From Acholoe squamosa (lineage: Eukaryota > Annelida > Polychaeta > Phyllodocida > Polynoidae), in NCBI GenBank assembly GCA_949317995.1, contig OX439052.1, positions 43,272,599 to 43,336,598 of the forward strand: DNA of 64,000 nucleotides, read 5' to 3'. How positions within the stretch are numbered: the first letter of the stretch is position 1; each line of letters opens with the position of its first letter. Under the pieces are notes generated by a model. That model was not told the DNA's origin and searched no databases. It saw nothing but the letters and a program-made list of their open reading frames with translations. The translations under genes and the position numbers were made by a program. Of the stretch, positions 29,701-39,600 are shown one piece after another.

Positions 29701-32700
29701 TTAGGTCACTGCAGTCCTCTGGGCAATTCGGGGGCTGCGGCGAACGTATCTCCCCTTCTCGGATAGTTCTTTATCGGACCTGACAGTCTGAAGAGCTTTC
29801 TCTAGGTGCTTCTTAGCCTTAGAAACACCTTTCCTCTTCTTTCTGTCTTCACCTGCCGAGACTTTTTTAACTCCCCCACGCTTAATCGGTGTTGGCGTGG
29901 GTGTCACTGATTCGGAACACTTTTTGGGTCTACCTCGACCACGCTTCACTGTAGTGTTCTTTACCTGGTCTATTATGCGATTCTGATTCAGGATCCTTTC
30001 GGAACCTTCACCATACATTTCTGTGGAGGTCTCCCTCCCAGACCATCTCCTTAATCTAGCCACATTTGACTTATAGAGTCGACCAAGGTCAGATTTAATA
30101 ATTACGGTACAATCACTGATAATTTGTGTTATAGTAAAGGGACCGTCCCAATTAGACGCTAATTTTATGTGTCTAAGTGGTTCGTGTAATCTGAGGACTC
30201 TGTCTCCGGATTGGAATTTCCGATGCTTTAGATCGGTATCGTATCCTACTTTCTGCCATTTGGCACTTTTCTCCAAATCAATTCGGACAGACTCATATGC
30301 TTTTCTAAATCTGTCTCTTAAACATTCCACAAAAACTACATGGCAAGGTAGTTCAGGGTCCATTCCTACGACTCCAAAAACTAGGTCAGCAGGCATTATC
30401 AAATCCTCTCCGAATACTAAAAGGTTCGGAGAACAATTTGTACTTGAATGTACCGTACTATTATAAGCATGTGTCACAAAATGACATTGCTCATCCCAGT
30501 CATCCATATGTTCATTAACGAGTGACTTTAGGACTTGGATGAGGGTTCTATTGAACCTTTCCACTAATCCGTCGCTTTGTGGTCTATACGGATTGGTTCT
30601 AGTCTTGCAAATAGCTAAGTATTCGCACATACCCTGCCAGAGATTTGATTCGAACTCTCTGCCTTGGTCACTGTGTAACATTAATGGTACACCGAAGCTT
30701 AGTACCCAACCTTTTACAAAAGCTTCGGCACAAGTAATTGCTTTGTGGTCCGGTAGTGGAAATACTTTAGTGTATTTCGTATAATAATCACACACTACCA
30801 TCATACAGGTATTATCATTAGCGGTTGTATTAAATCCACTAATAATATCTACCCCGATTCTTGCGAATCTAACTCCGAAAAGTTCTTGGGATAGGGGAAG
30901 TTTGCCCATCCCGGGTCCGGGTTTGTTTTTACAACAATCCGGACAGGTGGTTATCCATCTTTGCAAGTCCCGTGTCATGCCAGGCCAATAGTATTTCTTG
31001 GAAAGTCGTGCTAGCGAGCGTTTCCTTCCGAAATGACCACTGGTCCGATGTCCATGACAGAAGTACATAATGTCATGTCTCATGGCATGTGGTATCACCA
31101 CTTGCATGATTCTATCACCATTATTACATGGCTTCCAACGGTATAACACGCCTTTCCGGACTTCAAGCTCGGTCCATTGAGCAAGAAACCTTCTCATTTC
31201 TCGATTTTCCAGAGAGACCTCTGGTCTAACTGGTCGTATACCCTTTGGTACTAATTGCAGTAGCTGTGCAGTTATCGAGTCAGCTTCCTGGAAATGTCGT
31301 ATGTGATCCATAGACCAATCCAGTATACTGGCAACTAGGGGTACGAATGGTCTTCGAATCCCTGCTAACACTGCCTTATGAGCTCCACAATCAGTACAAT
31401 CCGGATTATCACATTTCCGGATTGGTATTCGAGACAAAGCATCAGCATTTAAATGCTTAACTCCGGGTCTATGCTGAATCTGTTGATGTTCAAGCCCATA
31501 TTCGGATAAATGGGCTAGCCATCGGCCTAACATGCCTTCAGCATCTCGGAAGTTCAGTAGCCACCTTAAAGAGGAATGATCCGTACGCAAAGTAAAGTTC
31601 GTTCCCCATAGAAAATGTTTAAACTTCTTGGTATATACGACTACTGCTAACAACTCTCTTTTGGTTGTGCAGTAATTGCGCTGAGTCTTGCTCAGTGTGT
31701 TGCTGGCAAAAGCAATTGGTACTTCTCTCCCATTTTGGACTTGCGAGAGAGCTGCACCAATGCTATCATTACTAGCATCAGTATCCAGTATGAAATGATC
31801 CGTCTCATTCGGATATTGCAATACGGGAGTACTCGTGAACAGGTCTTTTAGCTTTCGAAAAGCGTTTTCCTGTTCATGTGTCCAAGGAAATTTTTCCTTG
31901 GTACTTCCTGGAGTCCAGTTAGCTATTGCTTGTAATGGGTAACTGACTCTAGAATAATTCGGAATAAATTCCCTGTAATAGGAACAGAATCCTAAAAAGG
32001 ACCTCACTTCCTTGGGTGTTTTAGGTCTATTCCAATTCGTGACTGATTCGATTTTTTCCGGATCAGCCTTTATTCCTTCATCACTGATGATGCGGCCCAA
32101 ATAATTTATGGACTTTCTAAACATGTGGCATTTCTTAGGTTTCAACTTGAGACCATTTGAAATAATACGTTCTAGTACCATTTTTAGGTTATTAGAACAT
32201 TCTTCGAATGTTTTTCCGAAGACAATGACATCGTCTAGATATACAAGACATCTTTTCCACAATAAATCACTTAGAATTGTTTCCATCATTGCTTCAAATG
32301 TTGCAGGTGCATTGCACAATCCAAACGGCATTACATTATATTGGAATAATCCAATATGACTTGAAAATGCAGTTTTCTCCATATCTGAAGGGTTCATTCC
32401 CACTTGCCAATAGCCTGATTGCAAGTCTAGGGTACAAAACCAACTGTTTCCTCCTAAGGAGTCAATGGTTTCATCTATTCTCGGTAATGGATACGAATTC
32501 TTTTTCGTTATTCCATTCAACTTCCTGTAGTCTATGCAGAAACGGATAGTACCGTCCTTTTTTGTTACCATACACACAGGACTACTCCATGGGCTATTGG
32601 AAGGGACTATTACATCCTGTTCCAACATCTTATTTATTTCATCCTCAGCTACTCTCTTTTTTGCTAAGGGTAACCGTCTATACGGTATCTTAAAGGGTTC

Positions 32701-33900
32701 GGCATCTCCAGTATCTATTTTATGTAATACCTTATTTGTCGTACCTAGTTTTTCACCAGGTTTGGCAAAGGCAGTATGATACTGACAGAGCATATCATAG
32801 AACTCTTTCCGGTGTTCCGGATCTTCTAATGAAGTTTCTTCATACAACTTAAGTAAGTCTTCCGAAATTTCATCATCTCCTGTTACCTTCTGTAAGCTTA
32901 GCTTACTATCCGTTACAGTTTCCGAAAGGGTCACGTTTCCAAAAACTTGTCCCTTTTTCAAGTAGATAGTAGTGTTTCCAGTATTGGAGACAGGTACTAC
33001 CGACCAGGATGCATTCGCTACTATAGTGTCTACAGAATTTAATCCAATACCTGACAAAGTAACTACATCCGGTTCTATCACTGCAGGTTTGTTACGCATT
33101 GCAGGATCACTTCTTACAAGCACATCACAGGCTACTCCCGGAGGGATTCGCACAGTGTGTGCCACACTAGCCATACTGCTCACTTGTCTCAGTGCACATC
33201 TAACCTTCACGGGGTACGGGTATCTCACACTCAACACTCCTGTTTGGGGTTCCAATACAGCACCATACAGGGATGCGAAATCCAACCCGAGTATCCCCTC
33301 ATCTGCTATATCCGCAACGGTGGCGCTCATGACATAGTCATGTATACCATCTAACTGTAGTCTCACACAAGTTCTACCATACGTTTGCAAGGTACTGCCG
33401 TCGGCCGTCTGAGCACTTCCTCCCGATTTGAGAGTATCATGTTCATCCGGTATAAGGTCGTAGAACCCCTTGGAGATACAAGAGTGGCTAGCTCCCGTAT
33501 CCACAAGGAATTCGGCAGACCTTCCGTTAACAGTAAGGCAAACATACCACCGCCTTCCGTTTAGAACAGAGGGCATGTCCGTGACAATCGGAACGTCATT
33601 TTTCACACCAGGAGTCAATCCACATCCTTTTAAGAATTCCAGACAAGGATGACCCGGGGGCAGGTGGGCACCACAGACCTTGGCTAACGAATAGCCGCCT
33701 GCCTCGTTACTGATATTGGGTTTCCCCTGTGCTCCCATAGCACCTGTTATATCAGCTTCCCTAACCTTCCGGGTGTCTACAACCACCTCGGTGTTAGGCG
33801 ATCTTGTTACTTCATGTGAACTATCATCACGGATGGTGATATCATGGCAAGATTTGTCACTGGGATCCCCTTCTTTGCCCCTCGGGAGACCCCTCCTTAG
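29701..33900 (-). CDS. pol: Element 2 Pol (PR-RT-RNaseH-IN with C-terminal AT-hook)
   Basis: About 1,399 codons counted from the first -1 codon after the gag slip site; the frame is open through the gag stop, and the first ATG lies at 33,738. Protease DTGA is at about 134 with LGLDF later. Reverse transcriptase has YLDD at 554-557 and MPFGLCNAPATFEAMM before it. RNase H has DTDASNDSIGAAL, TTKRELLAVV, RTDHSSLRWLL and LNADALSR. Integrase has an HHCC module (HGHRTSGHFGR to CPDCC), catalytic D1078 and E1114 (D-x35-E) after an IGVDIISGF first Asp, then WDGPF. A basic tail follows, with KRGRGRPKK at about 1319-1327, an AT-hook. All catalytic residues are present. The AT-hook may tether integrase to AT-rich DNA; this is inference. 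Confidence 0.94.
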   Translation of the reverse strand, partial: LRRGLPRGKEGDPSDKSCHDITIRDDSSHEVTRSPNTEVVVDTRKVREADITGAMGAQGKPNISNEAGGYSLAKVCGAHLPPGHPCLEFLKGCGLTPGVKNDVPIVTDMPSVLNGRRWYVCLTVNGRSAEFLVDTGASHSCISKGFYDLIPDEHDTLKSGGSAQTADGSTLQTYGRTCVRLQLDGIHDYVMSATVADIADEGILGLDFASLYGAVLEPQTGVLSVRYPYPVKVRCALRQVSSMASVAHTVRIPPGVACDVLVRSDPAMRNKPAVIEPDVVTLSGIGLNSVDTIVANASWSVVPVSNTGNTTIYLKKGQVFGNVTLSETVTDSKLSLQKVTGDDEISEDLLKLYEETSLEDPEHRKEFYDMLCQYHTAFAKPGEKLGTTNKVLHKIDTGDAEPFKIPYRRLPLAKKRVAEDEINKMLEQDVIVPSNSPWSSPVCMVTKKDGTIRFCIDYRKLNGITKKNSYPLPRIDETIDSLGGNSWFCTLDLQSGYWQVGMNPSDMEKTAFSSHIGLFQYNVMPFGLCNAPATFEAMMETILSDLLWKRCLVYLDDVIVFGKTFEECSNNLKMVLERIISNGLKLKPKKCHMFRKSINYLGRIISDEGIKADPEKIESVTNWNRPKTPKEVRSFLGFCSYYREFIPNYSRVSYPLQAIANWTPGSTKEKFPWTHEQENAFRKLKDLFTSTPVLQYPNETDHFILDTDASNDSIGAALSQVQNGREVPIAFASNTLSKTQRNYCTTKRELLAVVVYTKKFKHFLWGTNFTLRTDHSSLRWLLNFRDAEGMLGRWLAHLSEYGLEHQQIQHRPGVKHLNADALSRIPIRKCDNPDCTDCGAHKAVLAGIRRPFVPLVASILDWSMDHIRHFQEADSITAQLLQLVPKGIRPVRPEVSLENREMRRFLAQWTELEVRKGVLYRWKPCNNGDRIMQVVIPHAMRHDIMYFCHGHRTSGHFGRKRSLARLSKKYYWPGMTRDLQRWITTCPDCCKNKPGPGMGKLPLSQELFGVRFARIGVDIISGFNTTANDNTCMMVVCDYYTKYTKVFPLPDHKAITCAEAFVKGWVLSFGVPLMLHSDQGREFESNLWQGMCEYLAICKTRTNPYRPQSDGLVERFNRTLIQVLKSLVNEHMDDWDEQCHFVTHAYNSTVHSSTNCSPNLLVFGEDLIMPADLVFGVVGMDPELPCHVVFVECLRDRFRKAYESVRIDLEKSAKWQKVGYDTDLKHRKFQSGDRVLRLHEPLRHIKLASNWDGPFTITQIISDCTVIIKSDLGRLYKSNVARLRRWSGRETSTEMYGEGSERILNQNRIIDQVKNTTVKRGRGRPKKCSESVTPTPTPIKRGGVKKVSAGEDRKKRKGVSKAKKHLEKALQTVRSDKELSEKGRYVRRSPRIAQRTAVT

Positions 33901-33906
33901 TTTTCC
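33897..33906 (-). promoter_or_regulatory. Candidate -1 frameshift site, element 2 gag-pol
   Basis: Minus-strand codons GGG GAA AAC TAA end gag, so GGAAAAC immediately precedes the stop exactly as in element 1, and pol is again -1. Downstream sequence is G/C-run rich (GGAGGGGTCTCCCGAGGGG), and could pair GGGGTC with GATCCC, but I see no hairpin as clean as in element 1. Confidence 0.55.
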
Positions 33907-36680
33907 CCTGTACTTACTCCAGAGACACTCTCCTGTCTACGAGGGACAGGTTTTTCAGCCATGCATTCTGGAGCATAATGCCCCAATTTCTGGCATCTGA
34001 AACATCTCCTCTGAGATTTGTCAACTCTCGGTCTCTTTAGAGCTTCTGTTAATCCGGCTAATAATGTTTCCATCATGTTAGTCGGAGCAACAGGGGCTGC
34101 TACAGTTGGGTTCGCCGTAGAGGCTACACTGCCAGGTTGAGTTGATCCGGAAGCTGTTTTACCAGCAACAGATCCTCCTCTCCCTCTCGAATGTATTTTC
34201 CTATACCGCTTTTGTCGGTAATACTTTCCAGCTACATGCACTGAACCAATATAATCTCCGTTTTCATCGGAGACATATTCATCATTCTCATCAACTTCAT
34301 TCGATTCAACCGGAGCTAATTGGGAAGTATCGTATACCGGAGCAGGTGTACCTCCATATTGGAATGGAGCTGCTCTTATTGGATTAGGTCCGAGACCTAC
34401 CAAACGTTTCTTCATGTCATGTCCATCGATTGCTATGAACAGATCACTGAAGGAAGTGTCATCTTTCCAAGAGTCCCAGACCACTTGCTTGTGATCCGGA
34501 TCACGCAATCCACTGTAGAATTGTATAAACAATTCTTGTAGATAACAATCATCATCATGAGCCCAATTTGGACGTGCTTTCGAAAGCAAGTCCTGTAGCT
34601 CCAAACCAAAGACTTTGTGTGATTCTTTAGGTTTTTGTGTCCTCTTCTTGAAGCTTACCCACGGATCTTCTCTAACGATTGATCCGAAAAGGTATGCGGC
34701 ACATTCGACCAGTTGATCATAAGTACCGTATATTCCGTAAGCTGCTCTCCATTGGTTGAGGGCTACTTTTCCGCCTTTATTTAACCAACAGATCAAATAT
34801 GGCAGAGCTTCTTCTTTTGTCCAGCCACTACAATTGACTTCGTCAACAAAAGCTTGATACCTGTCCTTCCATGGATCATTAGAATCATATGGAGGGGGTA
34901 TCCGTGCCTGCCTACGTGCCGGATTATTACATCCGCGTAGTCTATCTGCTTCTCGCATGCTCCAGTTCATGACTTCCATGCCGTCTGCTCCCTTTCGGTA
35001 GCAGTCAATGCCAAGGTTTTGTATACATTGGCTTCTATCAAAGATGGTTTGCATCCCTGCAGGCATAGAAGTTCTCCTGTTAGGTTTCCTGCCATCTCCT
35101 CCTGATCCTGATCCTCCGGATCCGGATCCTCCTGGGCCGCCTGGAGGGTTTCCTCCTGGTGGGCCATTATTATTATAGCCTCCAGATGAACCACCAGGGT
35201 ATCCACTATTGTGACCGGTGTTTCCAGAAGAAGCATATCTAGGGTAAGAATCATTTTGATTCCATCCCTGGTTATAGCTATTACCATTCTGATAATTGCC
35301 ACTTCCCGATGGATTATAATTATTTCTATATCCATAGGAAGATGTTCTCGGTTGATGCGTACCGCCGTTGATATTGTTTTGTGGCGGATTTGGTCTCGGA
35401 AAACGTCCATCAGTAGGACCATTACCAGAACCTGGGGGTGGATTCGGTAATCTTGGTACTGCTGGTGTACTGTGGCCGGGTTGGGGGAAATATGAAGGTG
35501 GTGTCAACATATGTCTCATTGGTCCGGGTGCTCTTGGTTGTGCCACGGGTGAATTATTATTATTCCCTGTAGCACCATCGTGAGTCGCTTTGATTTTGTG
35601 ACTCAAATCTGGTATGGGTGGTGCTGGTCCTATCGTATCCAGCATTGGAATTACTGGTTTAGATGCGGTTCCATTTACTGCAGCGTTATCCGGTTTCTTA
35701 TAGATTCCGGATACCACATTCTTGTCAGCCCCATCATCAACGAATGGGCTGTATCTAATTGGGGTTGCATCTTTAGATGTCTTTCCCAACATTGTAGATA
35801 CCACAGCTGGGTCTATATTACCTATAGTTAACTGGGCTGCTTCTACATATTTATCTAGAGTTATTGCAGTAGCCTGCAACTCCTGAAGCTCATTCGTGAG
35901 TTTCTGTCTATCCTCCTCCAGTTGTTTGTTGTAAGCTATAATGCCTACCCGGATGGTCTCATTATCTTCAGCTTGTTTACTGCACTGAAGTTTCAATTTA
36001 TCCAACTCCTCCTGATAATGGCGAATTTCGGATTCGAATTTTGTCTTATCAAGGTTTAGTTGGTCGTTCGTATCTATGTATGTTTGGATACGAATGTGTC
36101 TATTGTCATATTCTTTATTGAATGAATCTCTCATAGATTGAAGTTTTAGTTCTTCACTCTCGAGTTCTTTCATGTACTCGCTCCTTCTGGCTTCGAATTC
36201 CTTTCGCATGCCAGTTAGGTCCTCTTCCATTTGAAGTTTTTCATGCAGTACTTCATCCTTAGCTTTGACCAAGGTATTTAAATTCTCGTTCAAAGTTACA
36301 TAAGTTTCATTCAACAACAGGACATCCGGTCGTTTTAATTCTTCACCTTCCGGTACCGCATAGGTTAAGTCGCCATCTATAGCGCTATAATCTAATATTG
36401 GTAATTCGGGCCTGGGTAACCTATAAGGTAGTTCTCCGAATGTTACCCTTTTTCGCATTGGTGCCGGATGTTCTGGGTTAGTACTACCACCGACTTCGAA
36501 CATCGAATCACATAATTCGTCAACAATTGAATGCTGGCCTATTAAGTTACTATGTCTCTGTATGGACTGTTCACGTCGTACAGAGTCTGGCAGATTCTCC
36601 TCACTATCATTATAGTGGGGTCCGGGATCTCTCCAGGATGCTGATTCTGCATCTTGTGGGTCCGAATGGGCTTGGAGCAT
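33897..36680 (-). CDS. gag: Element 2 Gag with long coiled coil and one CCHC knuckle
   Basis: 927 codons from the first ATG (36,680). The frame is open 38 codons further to 36,794, only 26 nt from the LTR, but without an ATG. Residues about 127-297 are a strong coiled coil (long E/K/L/Q heptads). About 300-570 are Pro/Gly/Asn-rich low complexity. About 572-752 look like a capsid domain, containing ALNQWRAAYGIYGTYDQL and GSIVREDPWVSFKKR. A CCHC knuckle C-x2-C-x4-H-x4-C is near 893-906. Typical Gypsy gags are 300-500 residues, so this one is roughly twice normal, mainly through the N-terminal coiled coil. It forms the particle and binds RNA. The ATG context is weak and a non-AUG start upstream is possible. 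Ends GAA AAC TAA. Confidence 0.9.
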   Translation of the reverse strand: MLQAHSDPQDAESASWRDPGPHYNDSEENLPDSVRREQSIQRHSNLIGQHSIVDELCDSMFEVGGSTNPEHPAPMRKRVTFGELPYRLPRPELPILDYSAIDGDLTYAVPEGEELKRPDVLLLNETYVTLNENLNTLVKAKDEVLHEKLQMEEDLTGMRKEFEARRSEYMKELESEELKLQSMRDSFNKEYDNRHIRIQTYIDTNDQLNLDKTKFESEIRHYQEELDKLKLQCSKQAEDNETIRVGIIAYNKQLEEDRQKLTNELQELQATAITLDKYVEAAQLTIGNIDPAVVSTMLGKTSKDATPIRYSPFVDDGADKNVVSGIYKKPDNAAVNGTASKPVIPMLDTIGPAPPIPDLSHKIKATHDGATGNNNNSPVAQPRAPGPMRHMLTPPSYFPQPGHSTPAVPRLPNPPPGSGNGPTDGRFPRPNPPQNNINGGTHQPRTSSYGYRNNYNPSGSGNYQNGNSYNQGWNQNDSYPRYASSGNTGHNSGYPGGSSGGYNNNGPPGGNPPGGPGGSGSGGSGSGGDGRKPNRRTSMPAGMQTIFDRSQCIQNLGIDCYRKGADGMEVMNWSMREADRLRGCNNPARRQARIPPPYDSNDPWKDRYQAFVDEVNCSGWTKEEALPYLICWLNKGGKVALNQWRAAYGIYGTYDQLVECAAYLFGSIVREDPWVSFKKRTQKPKESHKVFGLELQDLLSKARPNWAHDDDCYLQELFIQFYSGLRDPDHKQVVWDSWKDDTSFSDLFIAIDGHDMKKRLVGLGPNPIRAAPFQYGGTPAPVYDTSQLAPVESNEVDENDEYVSDENGDYIGSVHVAGKYYRQKRYRKIHSRGRGGSVAGKTASGSTQPGSVASTANPTVAAPVAPTNMMETLLAGLTEALKRPRVDKSQRRCFRCQKLGHYAPECMAEKPVPRRQESVSGVSTGEN

Positions 36681-36806
36681 TAGCAATCCATTTCCATTCT
36701 CTTGGGCAAGTGATTGCCCTGCTGGGTTAGCTTCCCTAAGGGTGTCTAACCCATGTACTAGCCGTTCGGACGTTATAACGTCCGGGCTATACACCAGAAT
36801 TAACTG

Positions 36807-36818
36807 GTCACGGCACCA
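36807..36818 (-). promoter_or_regulatory. Primer binding site, tRNA-His type
   Basis: On the minus strand, one base after the 5' LTR, TGGTGCCGTGAC matches the complement of the animal tRNA-His 3' end (GTCACGGCA plus CCA) for 12 bases, from established tRNA sequence knowledge. Confidence 0.75.
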
Positions 36819-36819
36819 G

Positions 36820-37194
36820 TGTAAGGGTTTGTGGCCTTACGGACCTGGGGGGTTCGGGTCTTACGATTCGGAAAGAAAGAGTAAGACAGTATTCCAAGTG
36901 TATGCCAACGGTTAGGTTTATTACTTAATGCACACTCACGGCTGCCGAATGATATCAAAGAGGCAGCTAATATTAAAAGACAGTGGTTTACATAGCGTGG
37001 AGGCCAGAAGGGCCTCTGACGTAGCGGCTGAGCCCTGGGCTTTATATACGGACCCAGGTGTTCGTCGTCAGATGTCCCCACAGACCCGGATCGGTGCTGC
37101 CACCTATCCGGAACCTGAGGAACGTCCGACGACTCGACTCACCCGCCACGTCAGACGGTACCCAACTCCTATGGTAGTAAAGTGTACCTCTACA
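36820..37194 (-). repeat. Element 2 5' LTR
   Basis: 375 bp, same sequence as 24,352-24,726. It drives the minus-strand transcript; AATAAA at 36,917-36,922. A GTAAGG..CCTTAC inverted repeat lies at its inner end. Confidence 0.95.
37041..37048 (-). promoter_or_regulatory. TATA box, element 2 5' LTR
   Basis: TATATAAA on the minus strand (GGGTCCGTATATAAAGCCC), correctly oriented for transcription of gag-pol. Confidence 0.65.
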
Positions 37195-37198
37195 ATAC

Positions 37199-38229
37199 TC
37201 ACCAAATAAATCTCTTTCAGGGACACATACTCAAAAGGCTAGGGGAAAAGTCAATTAAGCAGCGGCCCACTGCCGAAATTGCCAATTAATACACCCATAT
37301 AGCAAAATCAATGAGTAACTCAGAGACAAACAAGCCTATTGTACATGAAGTACTTTGTTTTTCCGGCCCTCGGAAAAATTTGTCTCAAATCCCATAAATT
37401 GAATAGTGTAATCTAGATTGTACGTTTGTACCCAATTTGCACACTAAAATTGTATGTTTGCACACCAGATTGTACACTTGTACCCAATTTTGCACACAAA
37501 GATTGCATGTTTGCACACTAGATTGTAAGTTGTATCCAATTTGCATTTGAATTATATGTTGCACATTATACTGTATGTCTGTACCCAATTCATACACTGA
37601 AGTCAGATTTTTAGAAAATCAACATTTCTATGTGTATCCAAGCTGTACGCAAAATTATATTTGTACATACAGAAACTATCAATTGAACGCAAAATTATAC
37701 ACTGGCAGACTAAAATTGCCAAATGCACGCGAAATTATATATTTGCACACTAAAATTGCCAAATATACGCGAAAATTATATATTTGCACACTTAAATTGC
37801 CAAATGTACGCAAAAATTATATATTTGCATACTGAAATTGTCAATTGAACGCAATTACACGCGAAATTGTAAATTTGCACACTAAAATTGTCATTTATGT
37901 TCAATTTGCACGCTAAATTGAACATTAAATGCCAAAATTGCACACTATTTGCCAAATTGTATGTTGTACATAAAAATGGAAAATTGTACCCAAAATTGAT
38001 GTTACATAAGCAAATAAGCTATGGTATGGTAAGATATAGAAACTCGGAAATGTACTTATACCCAGGAGAAAATTGTTTATACTGACAAAGCTCTACCACA
38101 AAAATTGCATTTGAAGCACTCCCCATTACTTCAAATCCTCTTACAAAACAGTATATAACTCCAAAATAAGGTAAAAATTGTATAAATTGTACATTCCCTC
38201 GGCGAAATGACGGAGTTTCGCATTCTTTC
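37199..38229 (+). repeat. Element 1 3' non-coding region, right part, with AT-rich degenerate repeats
   Basis: Continues 23,758-24,351 across the insertion. From about 37,400 to 37,980 it is built of degenerate units carrying TTTGCACACTAAAATTGCC and ACGCGAAATTATATATTTG. The clearest part (37,640-37,910) has a period of about 41 bp. No coding. Confidence 0.7.
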
Positions 38230-38242
38230 GGGGGAGAGGGAG
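38230..38242 (+). promoter_or_regulatory. Polypurine tract, element 1
   Basis: GGGGGAGAGGGAG, five bases before the 3' LTR. Confidence 0.75.
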
Positions 38243-38247
38243 TATTC

Positions 38248-39596
38248 TATGATATACCATTTTATTATTCCATAAATTGTAACATATTTTGTATTAATCA
38301 AAGGATATCTATGAAATTAATACATGGGTTGGTTCTAAGAGCTATAAGAGCGCTCAAACTTTGTATAAGAGCGTTCATGCCCCACTGCACACCAGCCACA
38401 GTCAGTTAGACTGAGTTTATGACATCAAAAGGTCCGACCTAATGGTTCACTGCACAATATAATAAGAATAAGGGTCTCAGTGTGCGACCTCATGGTTCAA
38501 TGCACAAATTAATAACTTGTAAGTGAATGCAACCGGCCGTCACGGGTGCCTGAGCACCGCTGACGCCGTCATGAGTGTCTGAGCACTCTAAGGACTGAAC
38601 AATGGGTTACATAAGCACGACGCCATAACCTTCCGGTCGCTCTAGCGTTGCTCCTGAGCGACCTAGGTCAAATATCAAAAATTCTATGGAAAGCCCATAA
38701 TTAGACGGTCAGAATGAGCCCAAGATCAAGGCGGAACTCCCAGTATTAAGGAAGTTACGCCATGGAGACTGAATCGACCTCCGAGTGAGCTACAGACAAA
38801 CCGGCGGGAGTTACGCGCCTATCCAGCGGGCATTATAATCTTGGCACATTCAGCTCCGCGCATGCCCAAAATGGCGGTTATACAAGCATAAACGACCGAG
38901 TTATGAGGGTCTGAAGATGCAGAACCGACCAAGACAATGGGGGCCATAGCGGCGTCCATGGGGGTCCTTTGTCCCCCTGTGACACTTGAAAGGGTCCCCT
39001 CAAACAATTGTAGAGTTAGGCAGATGCTGCTGGCTCCAGTCAGTCTGGAGGTGCTTTTTCAAGATTTGCTACAAATAGCCTGTCTGCACCTCCAGGAAGA
39101 CACATCACCAAGAACCGCTCTAGAGGTAACATCTCCAGTCATCTCCTGCTACCTGCTATACCACTGCACTATGGTGAAACTATGCTAGACAGGCATTGGT
39201 TTCCTACCATTAGTGGCCAGAGGCTATCTTCTTCAAGACTTCCACCAGAGGGTAAAGTTACTCATTATTACATTATTCCTCTAAGCAGCAGGTCAGGAGC
39301 TAGGTGTGGGAACCCACCTAGAAGTATGCTGGACACTGTATTATTAATACCTCACAGGTGGAGTGGAACTGAACATTATACTTTATAAATTACTGTATGT
39401 TTACTGTATGTGCAAATTACCTACATACTAACTACTGTATGATTGATATTTCTTACATGTTGCCTAAAGCTGAATAAACCAGTGACAACTGGAAATAACA
39501 CTATTTATTATGAGCCTGATGTATTTACTCCTTACACCACTAGTCATATGATATTTCTCATATGACAACTTGATCATGCCAATTACTAGTATGACA
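38248..39596 (+). repeat. Element 1 3' LTR
   Basis: Near-identical to 11,048-12,395 (about three differences seen by eye). Preceded by the polypurine tract and followed by the duplicated CCAT. Confidence 0.93.
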
Positions 39597-39600
39597 CCAT

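Larger units (their letters stand above)
24352..37194 (-). mobile_element. Element 2: three-ORF Ty3/Gypsy element inserted in element 1
   Basis: 12,843 bp, transcribed on the minus strand, bounded by 375-bp LTRs with TG..CA ends and flanked by a 4-bp duplication ATAC (24,348-24,351 and 37,195-37,198). It encodes gag, pol and a large third ORF. The LTRs appear identical by eye and every frame is open, so insertion is very recent. Domain order in pol (PR-RT-RNaseH-IN) is Metaviridae. It has no envelope. Confidence 0.95.
11048..39596 (+). mobile_element. Element 1: env-bearing Ty3/Gypsy retrovirus-like element, interrupted by element 2
   Basis: Direct LTRs at 11,048-12,395 and 38,248-39,596 enclose gag, pol and env on the plus strand. 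CCAT (or ACCAT, depending on which copy the terminal A is assigned to) flanks the whole unit. Subtracting element 2 and its duplicated ATAC leaves about 15.7 kb. Domain order PR-RT-RNaseH-IN places it in Metaviridae; env plus a GPY/F-type integrase tail resembles errantiviruses. The two LTRs differ at about three sites (for example C at 11,449 versus T at 38,649, and a G indel plus substitution near 11,741), roughly 99.8 percent identity by eye. All three main frames are open. Clade placement needs a tree. Confidence 0.93.
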
